A stretch of DNA of 64,000 nt from assembly GCA_022340185.1 (NCBI GenBank), contig JAJDOK010000032.1, positions 23,188 to 87,187 on the forward strand, given 5' to 3'. A model generated the notes under the pieces. That model was not told the DNA's origin. It saw only the letters and a program-made list of their open reading frames with translations, and ran no database searches. Made by a program: the position numbers and the translations under genes. Origin of the DNA: Salaquimonas sp. (GTDB lineage: Bacteria > Pseudomonadota > Alphaproteobacteria > Rhizobiales > Rhizobiaceae). This document shows, one piece after another, positions 13,282-24,289 of this stretch (the stretch's first letter is position 1; each line of letters begins with the position of its first letter).

Positions 13282-14250
13282 ATGACAGAAGGTTTGCCGG
13301 ACACCACGGTTTCCGTCCGGAAAATGTTCAAGATCGATTCCGATCTGACCGTCCCAGCCTATTCCCATTCAAGCGAGCATGTACCGGATATCGATCCGGA
13401 CTATCTGTTCGACCGCCAGACGACGCTCGCCATCCTCGCCGGCTTCGCCCATAACCGCCGCGTCATCGTGTCGGGCTATCACGGCACCGGCAAGTCGACC
13501 CATATCGAGCAGGTCGCCGCACGGCTGAACTGGCCTTGCGTGCGTATCAACCTCGACAGCCATGTCAGCCGTATCGACCTCATCGGCAAGGATGCCATCG
13601 TGGTGAAGGACGGCATGCAGGTAACCGAATTCCGCGACGGTATCCTGCCCTGGGCCTATCAGCACAATATCGCGCTCGTCTTCGACGAATATGACGCCGG
13701 CCGGCCCGATGTCATGTTCGTCATCCAGCGCGTGCTGGAATCTTCTGGCCGCCTGACCCTGCTCGACCAGTCGAGGGTGATCCGGCCGCATCCGGCCTTT
13801 CGCCTGTTCGCCACCGCCAACACGGTGGGCCTTGGCGACACTACCGGCCTTTACCATGGTACGCAGCAGATCAACCAGGCGCAGATGGACCGCTGGTCGC
13901 TCGTCGTCACGCTGAACTATCTGTCGCACGACAAGGAAGTCGACATCGTGCTGGCCAAGGTGAAGTCCTTCGACACGCCGGAGGGCCGCGAAACCGTCTC
14001 CAAGATGGTACGCGTCGCCGACATGACCCGCAGCGGCTTCATCAATGGCGACATCTCGACCGTGATGAGCCCCCGAACCGTCATCACCTGGGCGGAGAAC
14101 ACCGAGATCTTCGGCGACAAGGGCTTCGCCTTCGAGGTGACCTTCCTCAACAAGTGCGACGAACTGGAACGCGCCTCCGTCTCCGAATTCTACCAGCGCG
14201 CCTTCGGCGAGGAGATCACGTCGTCCGCCGCCAATCTGGTGGTCGCCTGA
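13282..14250 (+). CDS. cobS: Cobaltochelatase CobS subunit (AAA+)
   Basis: [41 protein letters not shown]; upstream of cobT. Start could be 13252. Confidence 0.93.
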   Translation: MTEGLPDTTVSVRKMFKIDSDLTVPAYSHSSEHVPDIDPDYLFDRQTTLAILAGFAHNRRVIVSGYHGTGKSTHIEQVAARLNWPCVRINLDSHVSRIDLIGKDAIVVKDGMQVTEFRDGILPWAYQHNIALVFDEYDAGRPDVMFVIQRVLESSGRLTLLDQSRVIRPHPAFRLFATANTVGLGDTTGLYHGTQQINQAQMDRWSLVVTLNYLSHDKEVDIVLAKVKSFDTPEGRETVSKMVRVADMTRSGFINGDISTVMSPRTVITWAENTEIFGDKGFAFEVTFLNKCDELERASVSEFYQRAFGEEITSSAANLVVA

Positions 14251-14289
14251 CGCCCGGAACGCTGATGGAAACATGAGCACGCCAAGTCC

Positions 14290-16203
14290 ATGAGCACACA
14301 AGGGAGCAACAGCCGCAGCCGGCCCCAGCCGCTGCCGGACTACGAACCGCTCAAGCGGGCGATCTCCAATTGCGTGCGCGCCATCGCCGGCGATTCGGCT
14401 CTCGAAGTCACCTTTTCCGGCGACCGTCCCATGCTCGCTGGCGAGGAGGCAAAGCTGCCCGATATAGGCAAGCGCCTCACCCGCGAGCAATTGTCGGTGA
14501 CGCGCGGCGCCGGCGATTCGCTGGCCCTGCGCAAGGCCTGCCACGACAATGCCATCCACATGCGCCTGTCGCCGGCCGGCCAGAACGCGCGCGCCATTTT
14601 CGACGCCGTCGAGCAGGCTCGCGTCGAGGCGATCGGCACGCGCGAGATGAGCGGCGTCGCTTCCAACATCTCCTCCATGCTGGAGGACAGATACGCCAGG
14701 GCCAACTATTCCAGCGCGCTCGACCGTGCCGATGCGCCGCTCGAGGAAGCCGTCGCGCTGATCGTGCGCGAAAAGCTCACCGGTCAGGTGCCGCCGAAAA
14801 GCGCGCAGGCCTTCGTCGATCTGTGGCGCGACCATATCGAGGCCAAGGCCGGTGAAACCATCGAGGCACTCGACGCCAAGCTGCAAGACCAGACGGCCTT
14901 CGCCCGCTCGATACGCGACCTGATCGCCGATCTCGACATGGGTGACGAGCTCGGCGACGACGACAGTGAGGATAGCGACGACAACGAGGAAGACGATAGC
15001 CAGAACGACGATTCCGATCAGTCGCAGCGCGAGAACGAGGAATCGACCGGCGAGGATGAAGGCGAGCCGCAAGAGACCGATTCGACCTCCGAGGAACAGA
15101 CCGAGGGCGAGATGGAAGCGGCAGACGCCAATGCCGACGATTTCGCCGAGGAGGACAATGAGAACGCCGAGACGCCGGGCGAGCCGCAGCGCCCGGAACT
15201 GCCTTTCTCCGGCCTGCCGCCGCACAGCGATTACAAGGTCTTCTCCACCGAATATGACGAGCAGATCGATGCCGCCGACCTGTGCGACGAAGCCGAACTC
15301 GACCGCCTGCGCGCCTTCCTCGACAAGCAGCTTGCCCATCTGCAGGGCGTCGTCGGCCGCCTCGCCAACCGGCTTCAGCGCAAGCTGATGGCGCAACAGG
15401 ACCGCGGCTGGGATTTCGATCTGGAGGAAGGCTATCTCGACACCGCGCGCCTGCCCCGCATCATCATCGACCCGATGACGCCGCTCTCCTTCAAGATGGA
15501 GCGCGAGACGGTTTTCCGCGATACCGTCGTCACGCTGCTGCTCGACAATTCCGGCTCGATGCGCGGCCGCCCGATCACGGTCGCCGCGACCTGCGCCGAC
15601 ATCCTGGCGCGCACGCTGGAACGCTGTGGCGTCAAGGTCGAGATCCTCGGCTTCACCACCAAGGCCTGGAAAGGCGGCCAGGCGCGTGAGAAATGGCTGC
15701 GCGCCAACAAACCGGCTTCGCCCGGCCGCCTCAACGATCTGCGTCACATTGTCTACAAGTCGGCTGATGCGCCATGGCGCCGGTCGCGCCGCAATCTCGG
15801 TCTGATGATGCGCGAAGGGCTGTTGAAGGAGAACATCGACGGCGAGGCGCTGATCTGGGCCCATTCGCGCCTGATGGGGCGGCCCGAGCAGCGCCGCATC
15901 CTGATGATGATCTCTGACGGCGCGCCGGTCGACGATTCCACGCTGTCGGTCAATCCGGGCAATTATCTTGAACGTCATCTGCGTCATGTCATCGAGGACA
16001 TCGAGACCTATTCCCCGATCGAACTGCTTGCCATCGGCATCGGCCACGACGTGACACGCTATTACAAGCGCGCGGTCACCATCGTCGACGCCGAGGAACT
16101 GGCCGGTGCGATGACCGAGCAGCTTGCCGACCTGTTCGACGAATACCGGCCGGGCAAACAGGCATCCCCTCCACGCCGCAAGCAAATGCGGGCAAGCGGA
16201 TGA
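14290..16203 (+). CDS. cobT: Cobaltochelatase CobT subunit
   Basis: Acidic central region plus C-terminal vWA/MIDAS domain [13 protein letters not shown]. Confidence 0.95.
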   Translation: MSTQGSNSRSRPQPLPDYEPLKRAISNCVRAIAGDSALEVTFSGDRPMLAGEEAKLPDIGKRLTREQLSVTRGAGDSLALRKACHDNAIHMRLSPAGQNARAIFDAVEQARVEAIGTREMSGVASNISSMLEDRYARANYSSALDRADAPLEEAVALIVREKLTGQVPPKSAQAFVDLWRDHIEAKAGETIEALDAKLQDQTAFARSIRDLIADLDMGDELGDDDSEDSDDNEEDDSQNDDSDQSQRENEESTGEDEGEPQETDSTSEEQTEGEMEAADANADDFAEEDNENAETPGEPQRPELPFSGLPPHSDYKVFSTEYDEQIDAADLCDEAELDRLRAFLDKQLAHLQGVVGRLANRLQRKLMAQQDRGWDFDLEEGYLDTARLPRIIIDPMTPLSFKMERETVFRDTVVTLLLDNSGSMRGRPITVAATCADILARTLERCGVKVEILGFTTKAWKGGQAREKWLRANKPASPGRLNDLRHIVYKSADAPWRRSRRNLGLMMREGLLKENIDGEALIWAHSRLMGRPEQRRILMMISDGAPVDDSTLSVNPGNYLERHLRHVIEDIETYSPIELLAIGIGHDVTRYYKRAVTIVDAEELAGAMTEQLADLFDEYRPGKQASPPRRKQMRASG

Positions 16204-17279
16204 GGGCGCACCCGGCAGGTTCGGCAACGTTCCTGCGGGTGGTTTTTCCCGCGCTACCCTTTCTGTCGTCTGGCGCCAGCCGTTTCGCCTTCCTTTCGCT
16301 GTTTGCTGCTACGCTGCTGCTGGCCTGTACCTGCGTCCGGGCACAGGAAAACCTGATCCGTCCGGTCGAGATCCTCGCCTCGCCGATCGTCAGTTTTCGT
16401 ATTGCCGACCCGGAATCGCGCTTCGGTTCGCTGCGCTTCGTCGGTGGCCTGCAATTGCAGTCGGACGACAAGCAGTTCGGCGGCTTCTCCGGCATCAGGC
16501 TTCTGCCCGACCGTCACCGCTTCATCGCCGTCACCGATGCCGGCCAGTGGCTCGCCGGGCGAATCGACCGCGATCCCGCCGGCCTGCCGCGAGGACTGAC
16601 CGATACGGTGATGGGCTCGCTGCTGTCGCCTGACGCCGGCTTCATTGCGCGCAAACTCGATGGCGATTGCGAGGGGTTGGCAATCGACGGCGACCGCATC
16701 TTCCTGTCTTTTGAGCGCAATGACCGCATCGAGATGATGAAACTCGCCAACGGACTGCCTGTCGCCGGGTCGGCGGAGAAATTCGCCGATCTGAATCGCC
16801 TGCACCTTTCAATGAACAAGGGCATCGAGGCATTGGCGCACTTTCCCGCCGGTTCGCCCTTTGCCGGCGCGCTGCTGGCGATTTCGGAGGAAAGCCTGAA
16901 CCGGCAGCGCAATATCCGCGCCTTCTTTCTCGATGGCGAAACGACCAGCGAACTCGCATTTCAAAGGGACGGGGACTTTGCCATCACCGATGCCGAATTC
17001 CTGCCAAGTGGTGACCTGCTTATACTCGAGCGAGCCTATTCCGTGCGCAAGGGACAGGCCATGCGGCTGCGCCATGTGCCGGCGGGCGAGATTGCGAAAG
17101 GGGCGACAGCGAAGGGATCGATCCTGCTCAGCGCCGACAAATCTTACTGGATCGACAACATGGAAGGCCTCGACATCTCCGCCGCCGAAGACGGCTCGGT
17201 CCACCTGACGCTGATCTCCGACGACAATTTCTCGGCCCTGCAGCGAACCCTGCTGCTGGAATTCGTGCTGGAGAGATAG
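16200..17279 (+). CDS. Esterase-like activity of phytase family protein (secreted)
   Basis: [25 protein letters not shown], ...[13 protein letters not shown]...[20 protein letters not shown]. Confidence 0.85.
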   Translation: MRAHPAGSATFLRVVFPALPFLSSGASRFAFLSLFAATLLLACTCVRAQENLIRPVEILASPIVSFRIADPESRFGSLRFVGGLQLQSDDKQFGGFSGIRLLPDRHRFIAVTDAGQWLAGRIDRDPAGLPRGLTDTVMGSLLSPDAGFIARKLDGDCEGLAIDGDRIFLSFERNDRIEMMKLANGLPVAGSAEKFADLNRLHLSMNKGIEALAHFPAGSPFAGALLAISEESLNRQRNIRAFFLDGETTSELAFQRDGDFAITDAEFLPSGDLLILERAYSVRKGQAMRLRHVPAGEIAKGATAKGSILLSADKSYWIDNMEGLDISAAEDGSVHLTLISDDNFSALQRTLLLEFVLER

Positions 17280-17280
17280 A

Positions 17281-17925
17281 TCAGGCTTTGCCGATTTCGA
17301 CGCGACCCGGCACCAGCCAGCTCATCAGGACGCCATAAGGCACGAGCATGACCAGCCCGATCAGGATCTTGACGCAGAAATCGCCGAACGCCAGCGACAC
17401 CCACAATGGCGCCTCTCCACCAAAATAGGGAACGGGGAAACCGAGTGAGCCGTCTTCCATGCCGGTCATTGCGTCGAGAAAGGCGAAGCGTGCCGAAAAG
17501 GCGATGCCGAAGAACAGCACCGTGTCGAGCACCGAACCGAACATCGTCGAGACGAAAGGTGCCTGCCACCATGCCCTGCGCCGCAGGCCGTTGAATACCT
17601 GCGTGTCGAGAAGCTGGGCGCACAGGAAAGCCGTTCCCGATGCGATCGCGATGCGCGGCGTCGCGAGCCATACCGAGATGACAACCGCCAGCACGAAACC
17701 GGCATAGACCGTGAGCCTTGCCGCCTTGACGCCGAGCCTGCGATTGGTGAGATCGTTGATGAGGAAGGCGACCGGATAGGTGAACGCGCCCCAGGTCAGA
17801 ACGTCCTTCAGCCCGAAATGGGCGAACGGGAACTGGACGAGATAGTTCGACGCGGCGACGATTGTCGCCATGGCGAGTACGAACGGGAAGATGGCGCGAA
17901 GGCGCGCAATAACGGAGCGTTCCAT
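17281..17925 (-). CDS. yhhQ: Queuosine precursor transporter (YhhQ/VUT family)
   Basis: YPVAFLINDLTNRRLG, multiple TM segments, SAGCC-free MERSVIARLRAIFPFVLAMATIVAASNYLVQFPF N-terminus. Confidence 0.88.
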   Translation of the reverse strand: MERSVIARLRAIFPFVLAMATIVAASNYLVQFPFAHFGLKDVLTWGAFTYPVAFLINDLTNRRLGVKAARLTVYAGFVLAVVISVWLATPRIAIASGTAFLCAQLLDTQVFNGLRRRAWWQAPFVSTMFGSVLDTVLFFGIAFSARFAFLDAMTGMEDGSLGFPVPYFGGEAPLWVSLAFGDFCVKILIGLVMLVPYGVLMSWLVPGRVEIGKA

Positions 17926-17952
17926 TTTTTTATCCTGGGTTATGGCACCAGC
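17922..17952 (-). promoter_or_regulatory. Candidate preQ1-I-like riboswitch aptamer at the yhhQ start codon
   Basis: RNA GCUGGUGCCAUAACCCAGGAUAAAAAAAUGG: CUGG/CCAG P1, A-rich tail, loop CCAU able to pair with AUGG of the yhhQ start as a pseudoknot. Confidence 0.5.
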
Positions 17953-17955
17953 ATG

Positions 17956-17982
17956 AAAAAGGCACCCGAAAAGCCGGGTGCC
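17956..17982 (-). terminator. Rho-independent terminator after rpmB
   Basis: Minus strand GGCACCCG GCTTTT CGGGTGCC TTTTT: 8-bp perfect stem and U-run. Confidence 0.85.
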
Positions 17983-18005
17983 CGGTGAAATCGTTGCAGA
18001 CCGCC

Positions 18006-18302
18006 TTAAGCGGTCGCGGCTTCGGCCAGCTTCTTGGCGATCTGCTTCTTCAGAATGGTCGCCTTCTGCGACAGGTCGCGCTCCTTTGCCGCCATCAGGA
18101 AGGCATCGAGCCCGCCGCGATGTTCGACCGAACGAAGCGCACTGGCGGAAATCCGCATGCGCACGCGCTGGTTCAGCGCATCGCTCATCAGCGTAACATT
18201 GACGAGATTGGGCAGGAAGCGGCGACGCGACCGGTTGTTCGCGTGGCTCACATTGTTGCCGTAAAGGACCGCCTTGCCGGTCAGTTCGCAGCGCCTGGAC
18301 AT
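18006..18302 (-). CDS. rpmB: 50S ribosomal protein L28
   Basis: [36 protein letters not shown]. Confidence 0.98.
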   Translation of the reverse strand: MSRRCELTGKAVLYGNNVSHANNRSRRRFLPNLVNVTLMSDALNQRVRMRISASALRSVEHRGGLDAFLMAAKERDLSQKATILKKQIAKKLAEAATA

Positions 18303-18540
18303 CGTATCATCCTTCGAAAATTCGGTTCACCTCGAAGGTCTCGCCGCCTGCCGTTCTGCTGGATTTCCAGCATCTGCAACGAAATCGCGGCCTGTCCGGC
18401 CGCGCGCAACGTCATCCCTTCGGGAAAAGTCGGTTGTCTATAGTGTCGCCCGCCTTTTCAGTCAAGCTGTGTAAGTCAGGCATTATCGATCAGGCATCGC
18501 CCGAGCCTGACTTGACCGCCGCATTAATTGGTCGCTAGGC

Positions 18541-18861
18541 ATGGATGACCCACGGACGAAGCTGATGCCGCCACGCCCCGCACCTCATTTTGTCACTGGC
18601 CTCGACACGCTCGAAAGCGAATTGCTCGCCGAAAAGGCCGCCGCGCTCGGCCGCTCTGCCGAGGCCGCCAAGTGCGCACTCACAAAACTGAAAACCTGTC
18701 ACGAGCGAGACGAAGCTCGCGCCCGCCTGCTGAAATCAGCCGCGCGTGCCGTGCATCACTATTTCATCCAGCGTGAATTATGCGGACTGCGCCGCCATGA
18801 CGACGCAATCCGCAATCTTGCCATTCCCCGCGAAGTCCTGGTCCGCCTCGGGGCCAGTTAA
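18541..18861 (+). CDS. Conserved hypothetical protein
   Basis: 106-aa ORF MDDPRTKLMPPRPAPHFVTGLDTLESELLAEKAAALGRSAEAAK...; no family assigned with confidence. Confidence 0.6.
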   Translation: MDDPRTKLMPPRPAPHFVTGLDTLESELLAEKAAALGRSAEAAKCALTKLKTCHERDEARARLLKSAARAVHHYFIQRELCGLRRHDDAIRNLAIPREVLVRLGAS

Positions 18862-18863
18862 GT

Positions 18864-18927
18864 AAATCCAGGAAAATGCCTGCCCCGGAGGTGATCCGGG
18901 GTGGATACCGGTTTTCCGCCCGGATTT
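18864..18927. repeat. Palindromic repeat element, family 1 (RIME/REP-like)
   Basis: AAATCC-a-GGAAAA ... CCCCGGAggtgaTCCGGGG ... TTTTCC-gcc-c-GGATTT; same architecture as 57182..57225. Confidence 0.65.
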
Positions 18928-18946
18928 GGGTTAGATAGTATCCAGC

Positions 18947-19483
18947 TTATTTCGGCGCATCTGCCGCCGTCGCACCAGGCGGCAGGACGCGGAACATGAA
19001 GGTGCTGACTTCCTCGCCCACACCGAACGGACCCGGGACCTCATGTTTCACCGGCTTCAGGCTTTGCAGAAAGAGCGCGATGGCCCGCACATCTTCATCC
19101 GTCAGTTGCGCGATGGCGTGATAGGGCATGATCGGGGCAAGCATGCGCCCATCCGGCCGCTCTCCCGTCGTCAGTACATGCACGATTTCGTCGGTCGACC
19201 AGTTGCCAAGGCCGGTTTCCTTGTCCGGCGTCAGGTTGCGGCCAACGAACGCGCCAAGACCTGGCATCTCGAAACCGACGTCGGATCCGCCGAGATAGCG
19301 GTCCATGTCCGGATTGCCGAGAAAATAGCCGGGCGTGTGGCAATCGGTACAGCCGCCGAGCGTCACCAGATATTTGCCGCGCGCCACCTGCGCCTCGTCG
19401 GCAAACGCCGTCCCGCCGATTGCGCTCATGCACGACACGAAAAGCGCCGCCATTGCTGGCGCGCGCAACGCATTCAACCTCAT
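18947..19483 (-). CDS. Periplasmic mono-heme cytochrome c
   Basis: Signal peptide then GKYLVTLGGCTDCHTPGY heme-binding CxxCH. Confidence 0.9.
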   Translation of the reverse strand: MRLNALRAPAMAALFVSCMSAIGGTAFADEAQVARGKYLVTLGGCTDCHTPGYFLGNPDMDRYLGGSDVGFEMPGLGAFVGRNLTPDKETGLGNWSTDEIVHVLTTGERPDGRMLAPIMPYHAIAQLTDEDVRAIALFLQSLKPVKHEVPGPFGVGEEVSTFMFRVLPPGATAADAPK

Positions 19484-19715
19484 GGATACCTCCCCTAGAA
19501 TGAAATCACCTGACAGTTTCGGGCGGCCCCGTAATCATTCCCGCGCAAACATGATCTGCTCGAACGGGTTATTTGGCAAGCCGCCGCCAAGTGCGCGGCG
19601 CAAAATATCCGGTTCAGCCTGCGTTCAGGCTCGCCCTGCCAGGAAGGGCACTATAAAGGACCGCAATGCCGCCCCAGTGGTGTGGGAATCTGCGGCGAAT
19701 CGGGAGTTGTCGGCC

Positions 19716-20540
19716 ATGAAACCCGTGAAACTGTCCACCATTGCCGTGTTTGCGGCCTGCGCCGCATCGAGCGCCATTGCGCCGGCGAAAGCGGAGATGA
19801 TTGAACACAAGACGGTGTTCGACGTGAAGTTCGGCATTCTGTCGATCGGTAAGGCGACCTTCGACATCCGCTTCGACAAGGACCGCTATATCCTCGACAT
19901 GAACGGCAAGACCGTCGGCGTCGCAGAGATGGTCGCCCCCGGCTCCGGCGAGGTCGAGAGCGAGGGTCGTATCGGCGACAACGGTGTCGTCGCCGAAAAG
20001 CACGAGGTCGTCTTCCACGACAAGAAAAAGGACAAGGACAAGAAGCTGGAAATGAGCTTCAAGGATGGCGGGGTCGAAAGCGTCAAGCTCGACCCTGACA
20101 AGCACAAGGACAAGAGCGGGCCGAAATGGGTGCCGATCAGCGCCGATCAGCTACGCTCGGTCATCGATCCGGCATCGAGCATCATCGTACCGGTCGAATG
20201 GAGCCACGCCAACGACCCCAAGGCCGTTTGCGACCGCCAGCTCAACGTCTATGACGGCGACACACGCTTCGACATCCAGTTGAAATACAAGTCGACCAAG
20301 CCGATCTCGACGAAGGGCTACAAGGGCTATGCCTATGTCTGCTCGCTTCGCTACATCCCTGTCGCCGGCCACAAGAAGAAGCAGCGCAATATCGAGTATA
20401 TGAGCCATAACAAGGACATGGAGATCTGGCTAGCGCCGATGGCCAAGACCAATCTCTACACCCCGATCCGCATCGAGGTTCCGACCTGGGTCGGCACCTT
20501 CTCGGCCCTGCCCGACTATTTCGGCGTGGTATCGCGTTAA
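19716..20540 (+). CDS. DUF3108 domain protein, exported
   Basis: MKPVKLSTIAVFAACAASSAIAPAKAEMIEHKTVFDVKFGILSIGKATFDIRFD...; ends YFGVVSR. Confidence 0.82.
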   Translation: MKPVKLSTIAVFAACAASSAIAPAKAEMIEHKTVFDVKFGILSIGKATFDIRFDKDRYILDMNGKTVGVAEMVAPGSGEVESEGRIGDNGVVAEKHEVVFHDKKKDKDKKLEMSFKDGGVESVKLDPDKHKDKSGPKWVPISADQLRSVIDPASSIIVPVEWSHANDPKAVCDRQLNVYDGDTRFDIQLKYKSTKPISTKGYKGYAYVCSLRYIPVAGHKKKQRNIEYMSHNKDMEIWLAPMAKTNLYTPIRIEVPTWVGTFSALPDYFGVVSR

Positions 20541-20651
20541 GGGGAATCGAAAACGGCGCTGGAAAGCAGCCGCCACAATCGTTAAATGTGGGGAACGCAG
20601 CTTCACGAGCGGCGCAAACCCATTTTTGTAAACCGGTTCTGTTTCCCCCTG

Positions 20652-23600
20652 ATGGCTTCCAGCGTTTCCTCCAGACCGTCCGCCGACGGGCGCGGCGTCC
20701 TTGCCGTTCTGGGTCCCACCAACACCGGCAAGACCCACCTCGCCATCGAGCGCATGGTGGCGCATTCGAGTGGCCTGATCGGCCTGCCGTTGCGCCTGCT
20801 TGCCCGCGAAGTATACGAGCGCGTCGCCGAAAAGGTCGGCGTGGCCAATGTTGCTCTGGTCACCGGCGAGGAGCGGATCAATGCCGATGGCAAGGCGCGC
20901 TTCACCGTCTCCACTGTCGAGGCCATGCCCGACCAGACGGACGCCGCCTTCGTCGCCATCGACGAGGTCCAGCTCGCCGCCGATCCCGAACGCGGCCATG
21001 TCTTCACCGACCGGCTGATGAATCTGCGTGGTCGCGAAGAGACGATGTTGCTTGGTGCCGCCACCATTCAGCACGCGCTGCAGAATCTGTTGCCCGGTGT
21101 CGATGTCATCACCCGCCCGCGCATGTCCATGCTCACCTGGGCAGGACAGAAGAAAATCACCCGCCTGCCGCAGCGAAGCGCCATCGTCGCCTTTTCCACC
21201 GACGAGGTCTACGCCATCGCGGAACTGATCCGTCGTCAGCGCGGTGGTGCAGCCGTGGTGCTCGGTTCGTTGAGCCCAAGGACCCGCAACGCCCAGGTCC
21301 AGCTCTATCAATCGGGCGACGTCGACTTCCTCGTCGCTACCGACGCCATCGGCATGGGGCTCAATCTCGACCTCGACCATGTCGCCTTCGCCCAGGACCG
21401 AAAGTTCGACGGCTTCTCCCAGCGCCGGCTCACGCCCGCCGAGATGGGCCAGATCGCCGGCCGCGCCGGCCGCCATATCCGCAACGGCACCTTCGGCGTA
21501 ACCGGCCAGGTTCCGCCGTTCGACGATGAACTGGTCGAACGCCTCGAAACGCACAATTTCGATCCCGTCAAGGTGCTGATCTGGCGCAACCGCAATCTGT
21601 CCTTTGCCTCGCTCGAGGATTTGCGTGCCTCGCTGGAAGCTGCTTCCGACAGCAGGCTTTTAATGAAATCGTTTCCGGCGCCCGATCTCGTCGCGCTCGC
21701 CAATCTGGCGCGTGATGCGGAGATCGCCGGGCTGTGCAATGCGGAAACCGACATACGTCTGTTATGGGATGTTTGTCAGATACCCGATTATCGCAAGATT
21801 TCGCCAGGTGAACATGCCGGCCTCCTCGGCAATGTCTTCGTCGATATCGCCCGTCTTGGTCGTATTCGCGAAGACTGGTTCGCCCGGCAGGTGGCGATGA
21901 CCGACCGCACCGATGGCGACATCGACGCCCTGTCGGCGCGCATCGCCCATGTCAGGACCTGGACCTACCTGTCGCACCGCGATGGCTGGCTTGAAGACGC
22001 CGCTCACTGGCAGGAAGCCACCAGGCAGATCGAGGACAGGCTCTCCGATGCCTTGCATGAGAGCTTGACGAAACGGTTCATTGACCGCAGGACAAGCGTC
22101 CTGATGAAGCGTCTCAGGGAAAACGCGATGCTGGAAGCTGAAATCAGTTCCGAAGGCGATGTGGTCGTCGAAGGTCATCATGTCGGCCACCTGATGGGAT
22201 TCAGGTTCACCCCGGACAGTGCTGCTTCCGGCCCGGACGCCAAGGCGGCGACGGGCGCTGCGATGAAGGCGCTTGCCGCCGAGATCGCCAAACGCGCCGA
22301 ACGGCTGGGCGCCGCACCCAATGGCGATATAGCGCTCGGCGCCGATGCGACCTTGCGCTGGATCGGCGAACCGGTGGCCAAGCTCACCGCCGGTGACGAC
22401 ACCCTGCATCCGCGCGTCGTCCTGCTTGCCGACGAGCAACTGACCGGCGCACCGCGCGAGGCCGTGGCCAACCGGCTGGAGCGTTGGGTGGCGAACCATA
22501 TCACCACGCTGTTGAAACCGCTGATCGATCTTTCCACCGACGAGGCGCTGACGGGCATGGCTCGCGGCCTCGCCTTTCGCCTGGTCGAGGCGCTTGGCGT
22601 TCTCGACCGCCGCGATGTCGCGTCCGACGTGCAGGCGCTCGACCAGAACACGCGTGCGGGCCTGCGCCGCCACGGCGTACGCTTCGGCGCCTACCACATC
22701 TTCATTCCCGCGCTGCTGAAGCCCGCGCCGACCGAACTGATCGGCCTGCTATGGGGGCTGAAGAAGGGTGACACTGATATTCCCGGTCTGGCCGAACTGC
22801 CTGCCATGCTGGCCGCCGGGCGAACTTCCTTTCCCGCCGAAGCGGGCATCGACCGCGAGGTCTACCGTCTGTGCGGTTTCCGCCTGCTCGGCCCAAAGGC
22901 GGTGCGTATCGACATTCTCGAACGCCTCGCCGACCTGATCCGTCCCGCACTCGCCTGGCGTCCCGGCGCCGACGCGCCGCCCTCCGGCAATATCCCGGAC
23001 GGCGCTGTCGACGGGCGCAGCTTCATCGCCACACCAGCCATGCTGTCGATCCTCGGCGCAACGCATGAGGATATGGAACTGATCCTGAAAGGCCTCGGCT
23101 ATAGTGGCGAAACCAGGCCGGAAGCCGAAGTCCTCGCCATGCTTCCGAAGCCAGCCGCACCGGAGGCACCTGCGTCGGCAGCGGAGGGAGATGCTGTCGA
23201 AGCTGCGACGCCCGCTGAGCCTGCGGCAGAACCGCCGCAACAATCCGCCGAGGAAGCTGTTCAGCAGACGGCCGAAACCGAAACGGCGGCGGAAACCCGG
23301 CCCGCAGCCGAGGCAGTATCCGCGACCGAGGAAGCACCCGGCATCGGGGAGGCAACGCCAAGCGAAGCGGCACCCGACACTGAAGCCGGCGTGCAGGCGC
23401 CTTCCGAAGAGGCGGAACCCCTCAAAACGATCACGCTGTGGCGTCCCGCACGCCACGGTCGCCGTGACGAGGGTCGCCGCGATGACCGATCGACCCGCAA
23501 TGCGAGGCAACGCGCGCAACACGCCGATGGTCAACATGACGGTCAGCATCGCAACAAGCACCGTGGCAATGGCCCGAAAAAGGGCCCCGGAAAAGGCAAG

Positions 23601-23732
23601 CATTTCGACAACCGGAACGAAACCGGCGGCAAGAATGCGAAGCGGCCGGAGAGGTCCCGCCCGATCGATCCGGATTCACCCTTCGCTAAGCTGGCGCAGT
23701 TGAAGGCCGAACTCGAAAAACGCGATGGCTGA
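20652..23732 (+). CDS. SUV3-like helicase-related protein
   Basis: VLGPTNTGKTHLAIERM Walker A, AIDEVQLAADPERGHVFTDRLM, ATDAIGMGLNLDLDHVAF, MGQIAGRAGRH. Confidence 0.92.
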   Translation: MASSVSSRPSADGRGVLAVLGPTNTGKTHLAIERMVAHSSGLIGLPLRLLAREVYERVAEKVGVANVALVTGEERINADGKARFTVSTVEAMPDQTDAAFVAIDEVQLAADPERGHVFTDRLMNLRGREETMLLGAATIQHALQNLLPGVDVITRPRMSMLTWAGQKKITRLPQRSAIVAFSTDEVYAIAELIRRQRGGAAVVLGSLSPRTRNAQVQLYQSGDVDFLVATDAIGMGLNLDLDHVAFAQDRKFDGFSQRRLTPAEMGQIAGRAGRHIRNGTFGVTGQVPPFDDELVERLETHNFDPVKVLIWRNRNLSFASLEDLRASLEAASDSRLLMKSFPAPDLVALANLARDAEIAGLCNAETDIRLLWDVCQIPDYRKISPGEHAGLLGNVFVDIARLGRIREDWFARQVAMTDRTDGDIDALSARIAHVRTWTYLSHRDGWLEDAAHWQEATRQIEDRLSDALHESLTKRFIDRRTSVLMKRLRENAMLEAEISSEGDVVVEGHHVGHLMGFRFTPDSAASGPDAKAATGAAMKALAAEIAKRAERLGAAPNGDIALGADATLRWIGEPVAKLTAGDDTLHPRVVLLADEQLTGAPREAVANRLERWVANHITTLLKPLIDLSTDEALTGMARGLAFRLVEALGVLDRRDVASDVQALDQNTRAGLRRHGVRFGAYHIFIPALLKPAPTELIGLLWGLKKGDTDIPGLAELPAMLAAGRTSFPAEAGIDREVYRLCGFRLLGPKAVRIDILERLADLIRPALAWRPGADAPPSGNIPDGAVDGRSFIATPAMLSILGATHEDMELILKGLGYSGETRPEAEVLAMLPKPAAPEAPASAAEGDAVEAATPAEPAAEPPQQSAEEAVQQTAETETAAETRPAAEAVSATEEAPGIGEATPSEAAPDTEAGVQAPSEEAEPLKTITLWRPARHGRRDEGRRDDRSTRNARQRAQHADGQHDGQHRNKHRGNGPKKGPGKGKHFDNRNETGGKNAKRPERSRPIDPDSPFAKLAQLKAELEKRDG

Positions 23733-24117
23733 CGCTGCCGCGGGCGAAAGCTCCATTCGGTTGGACAAATGGCTTTGGCACGCCAGGGTGGTGCGCACCC
23801 GCACACTGGCAAAAAAGCTGGTCGAGGCCGGCAAGGTCCGGCTGAACCGCGCCAAGGTCCATTCGGCCAGCCACGGTGTCAGAGTGGGCGATGTTCTGAC
23901 CATCGTCCTGCCGCGCGCCGTTCTCGTTTACGAAATCGTCGGCATTGCCGAACGCCGTGAATCGTTTGCAGAGGCGAGCAAACTCTATGTCGATCTCAGC
24001 ACGCCGTCGGACGCACCCGAATCTGGAACAACCAGACCACCCGACGCACCCAACCTCAAACGCCCCGAAGGCCGCGAGCGGCGCCTGGCGCGTCGCCTTG
24101 CCGGCAAACCTGGGTAA
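23725..24117 (+). CDS. S4-domain RNA-binding protein (Hsp15-like)
   Basis: SIRLDKWLWHARVVRTRTLAKKLVEAGKVRLNRAKV. Confidence 0.92.
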   Translation: MADAAAGESSIRLDKWLWHARVVRTRTLAKKLVEAGKVRLNRAKVHSASHGVRVGDVLTIVLPRAVLVYEIVGIAERRESFAEASKLYVDLSTPSDAPESGTTRPPDAPNLKRPEGRERRLARRLAGKPG

Positions 24118-24289
24118 GCGCTACCTCAAGTCGCGCTTTTCGTGGGTAATTCGTTCTTGAAGCACCGGTTTAAAAGTTTTACCGACTTGTCGCGTTTGCA
24201 TCCTCCCCGGAGCGAAGAGCTTTTCCAGTGAATATTGGATCATTCTGACGGAGCGAATTTGTGACAAGATCAAGGAAAGGCCCGCAGGG

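Noticed and set aside
14940-15200. Long acidic Asp/Glu-rich stretch in CobT
   Set aside because: Normal feature of CobT; not novel.
13369-16227. 952-aa minus-strand ORF opposite cobS/cobT
   Set aside because: Antisense shadow of two well-defined genes.
23100-23730. Ala/Glu-rich then basic tail of the SUV3-like helicase
   Set aside because: Common low-complexity C-terminus in alphaproteobacterial members.
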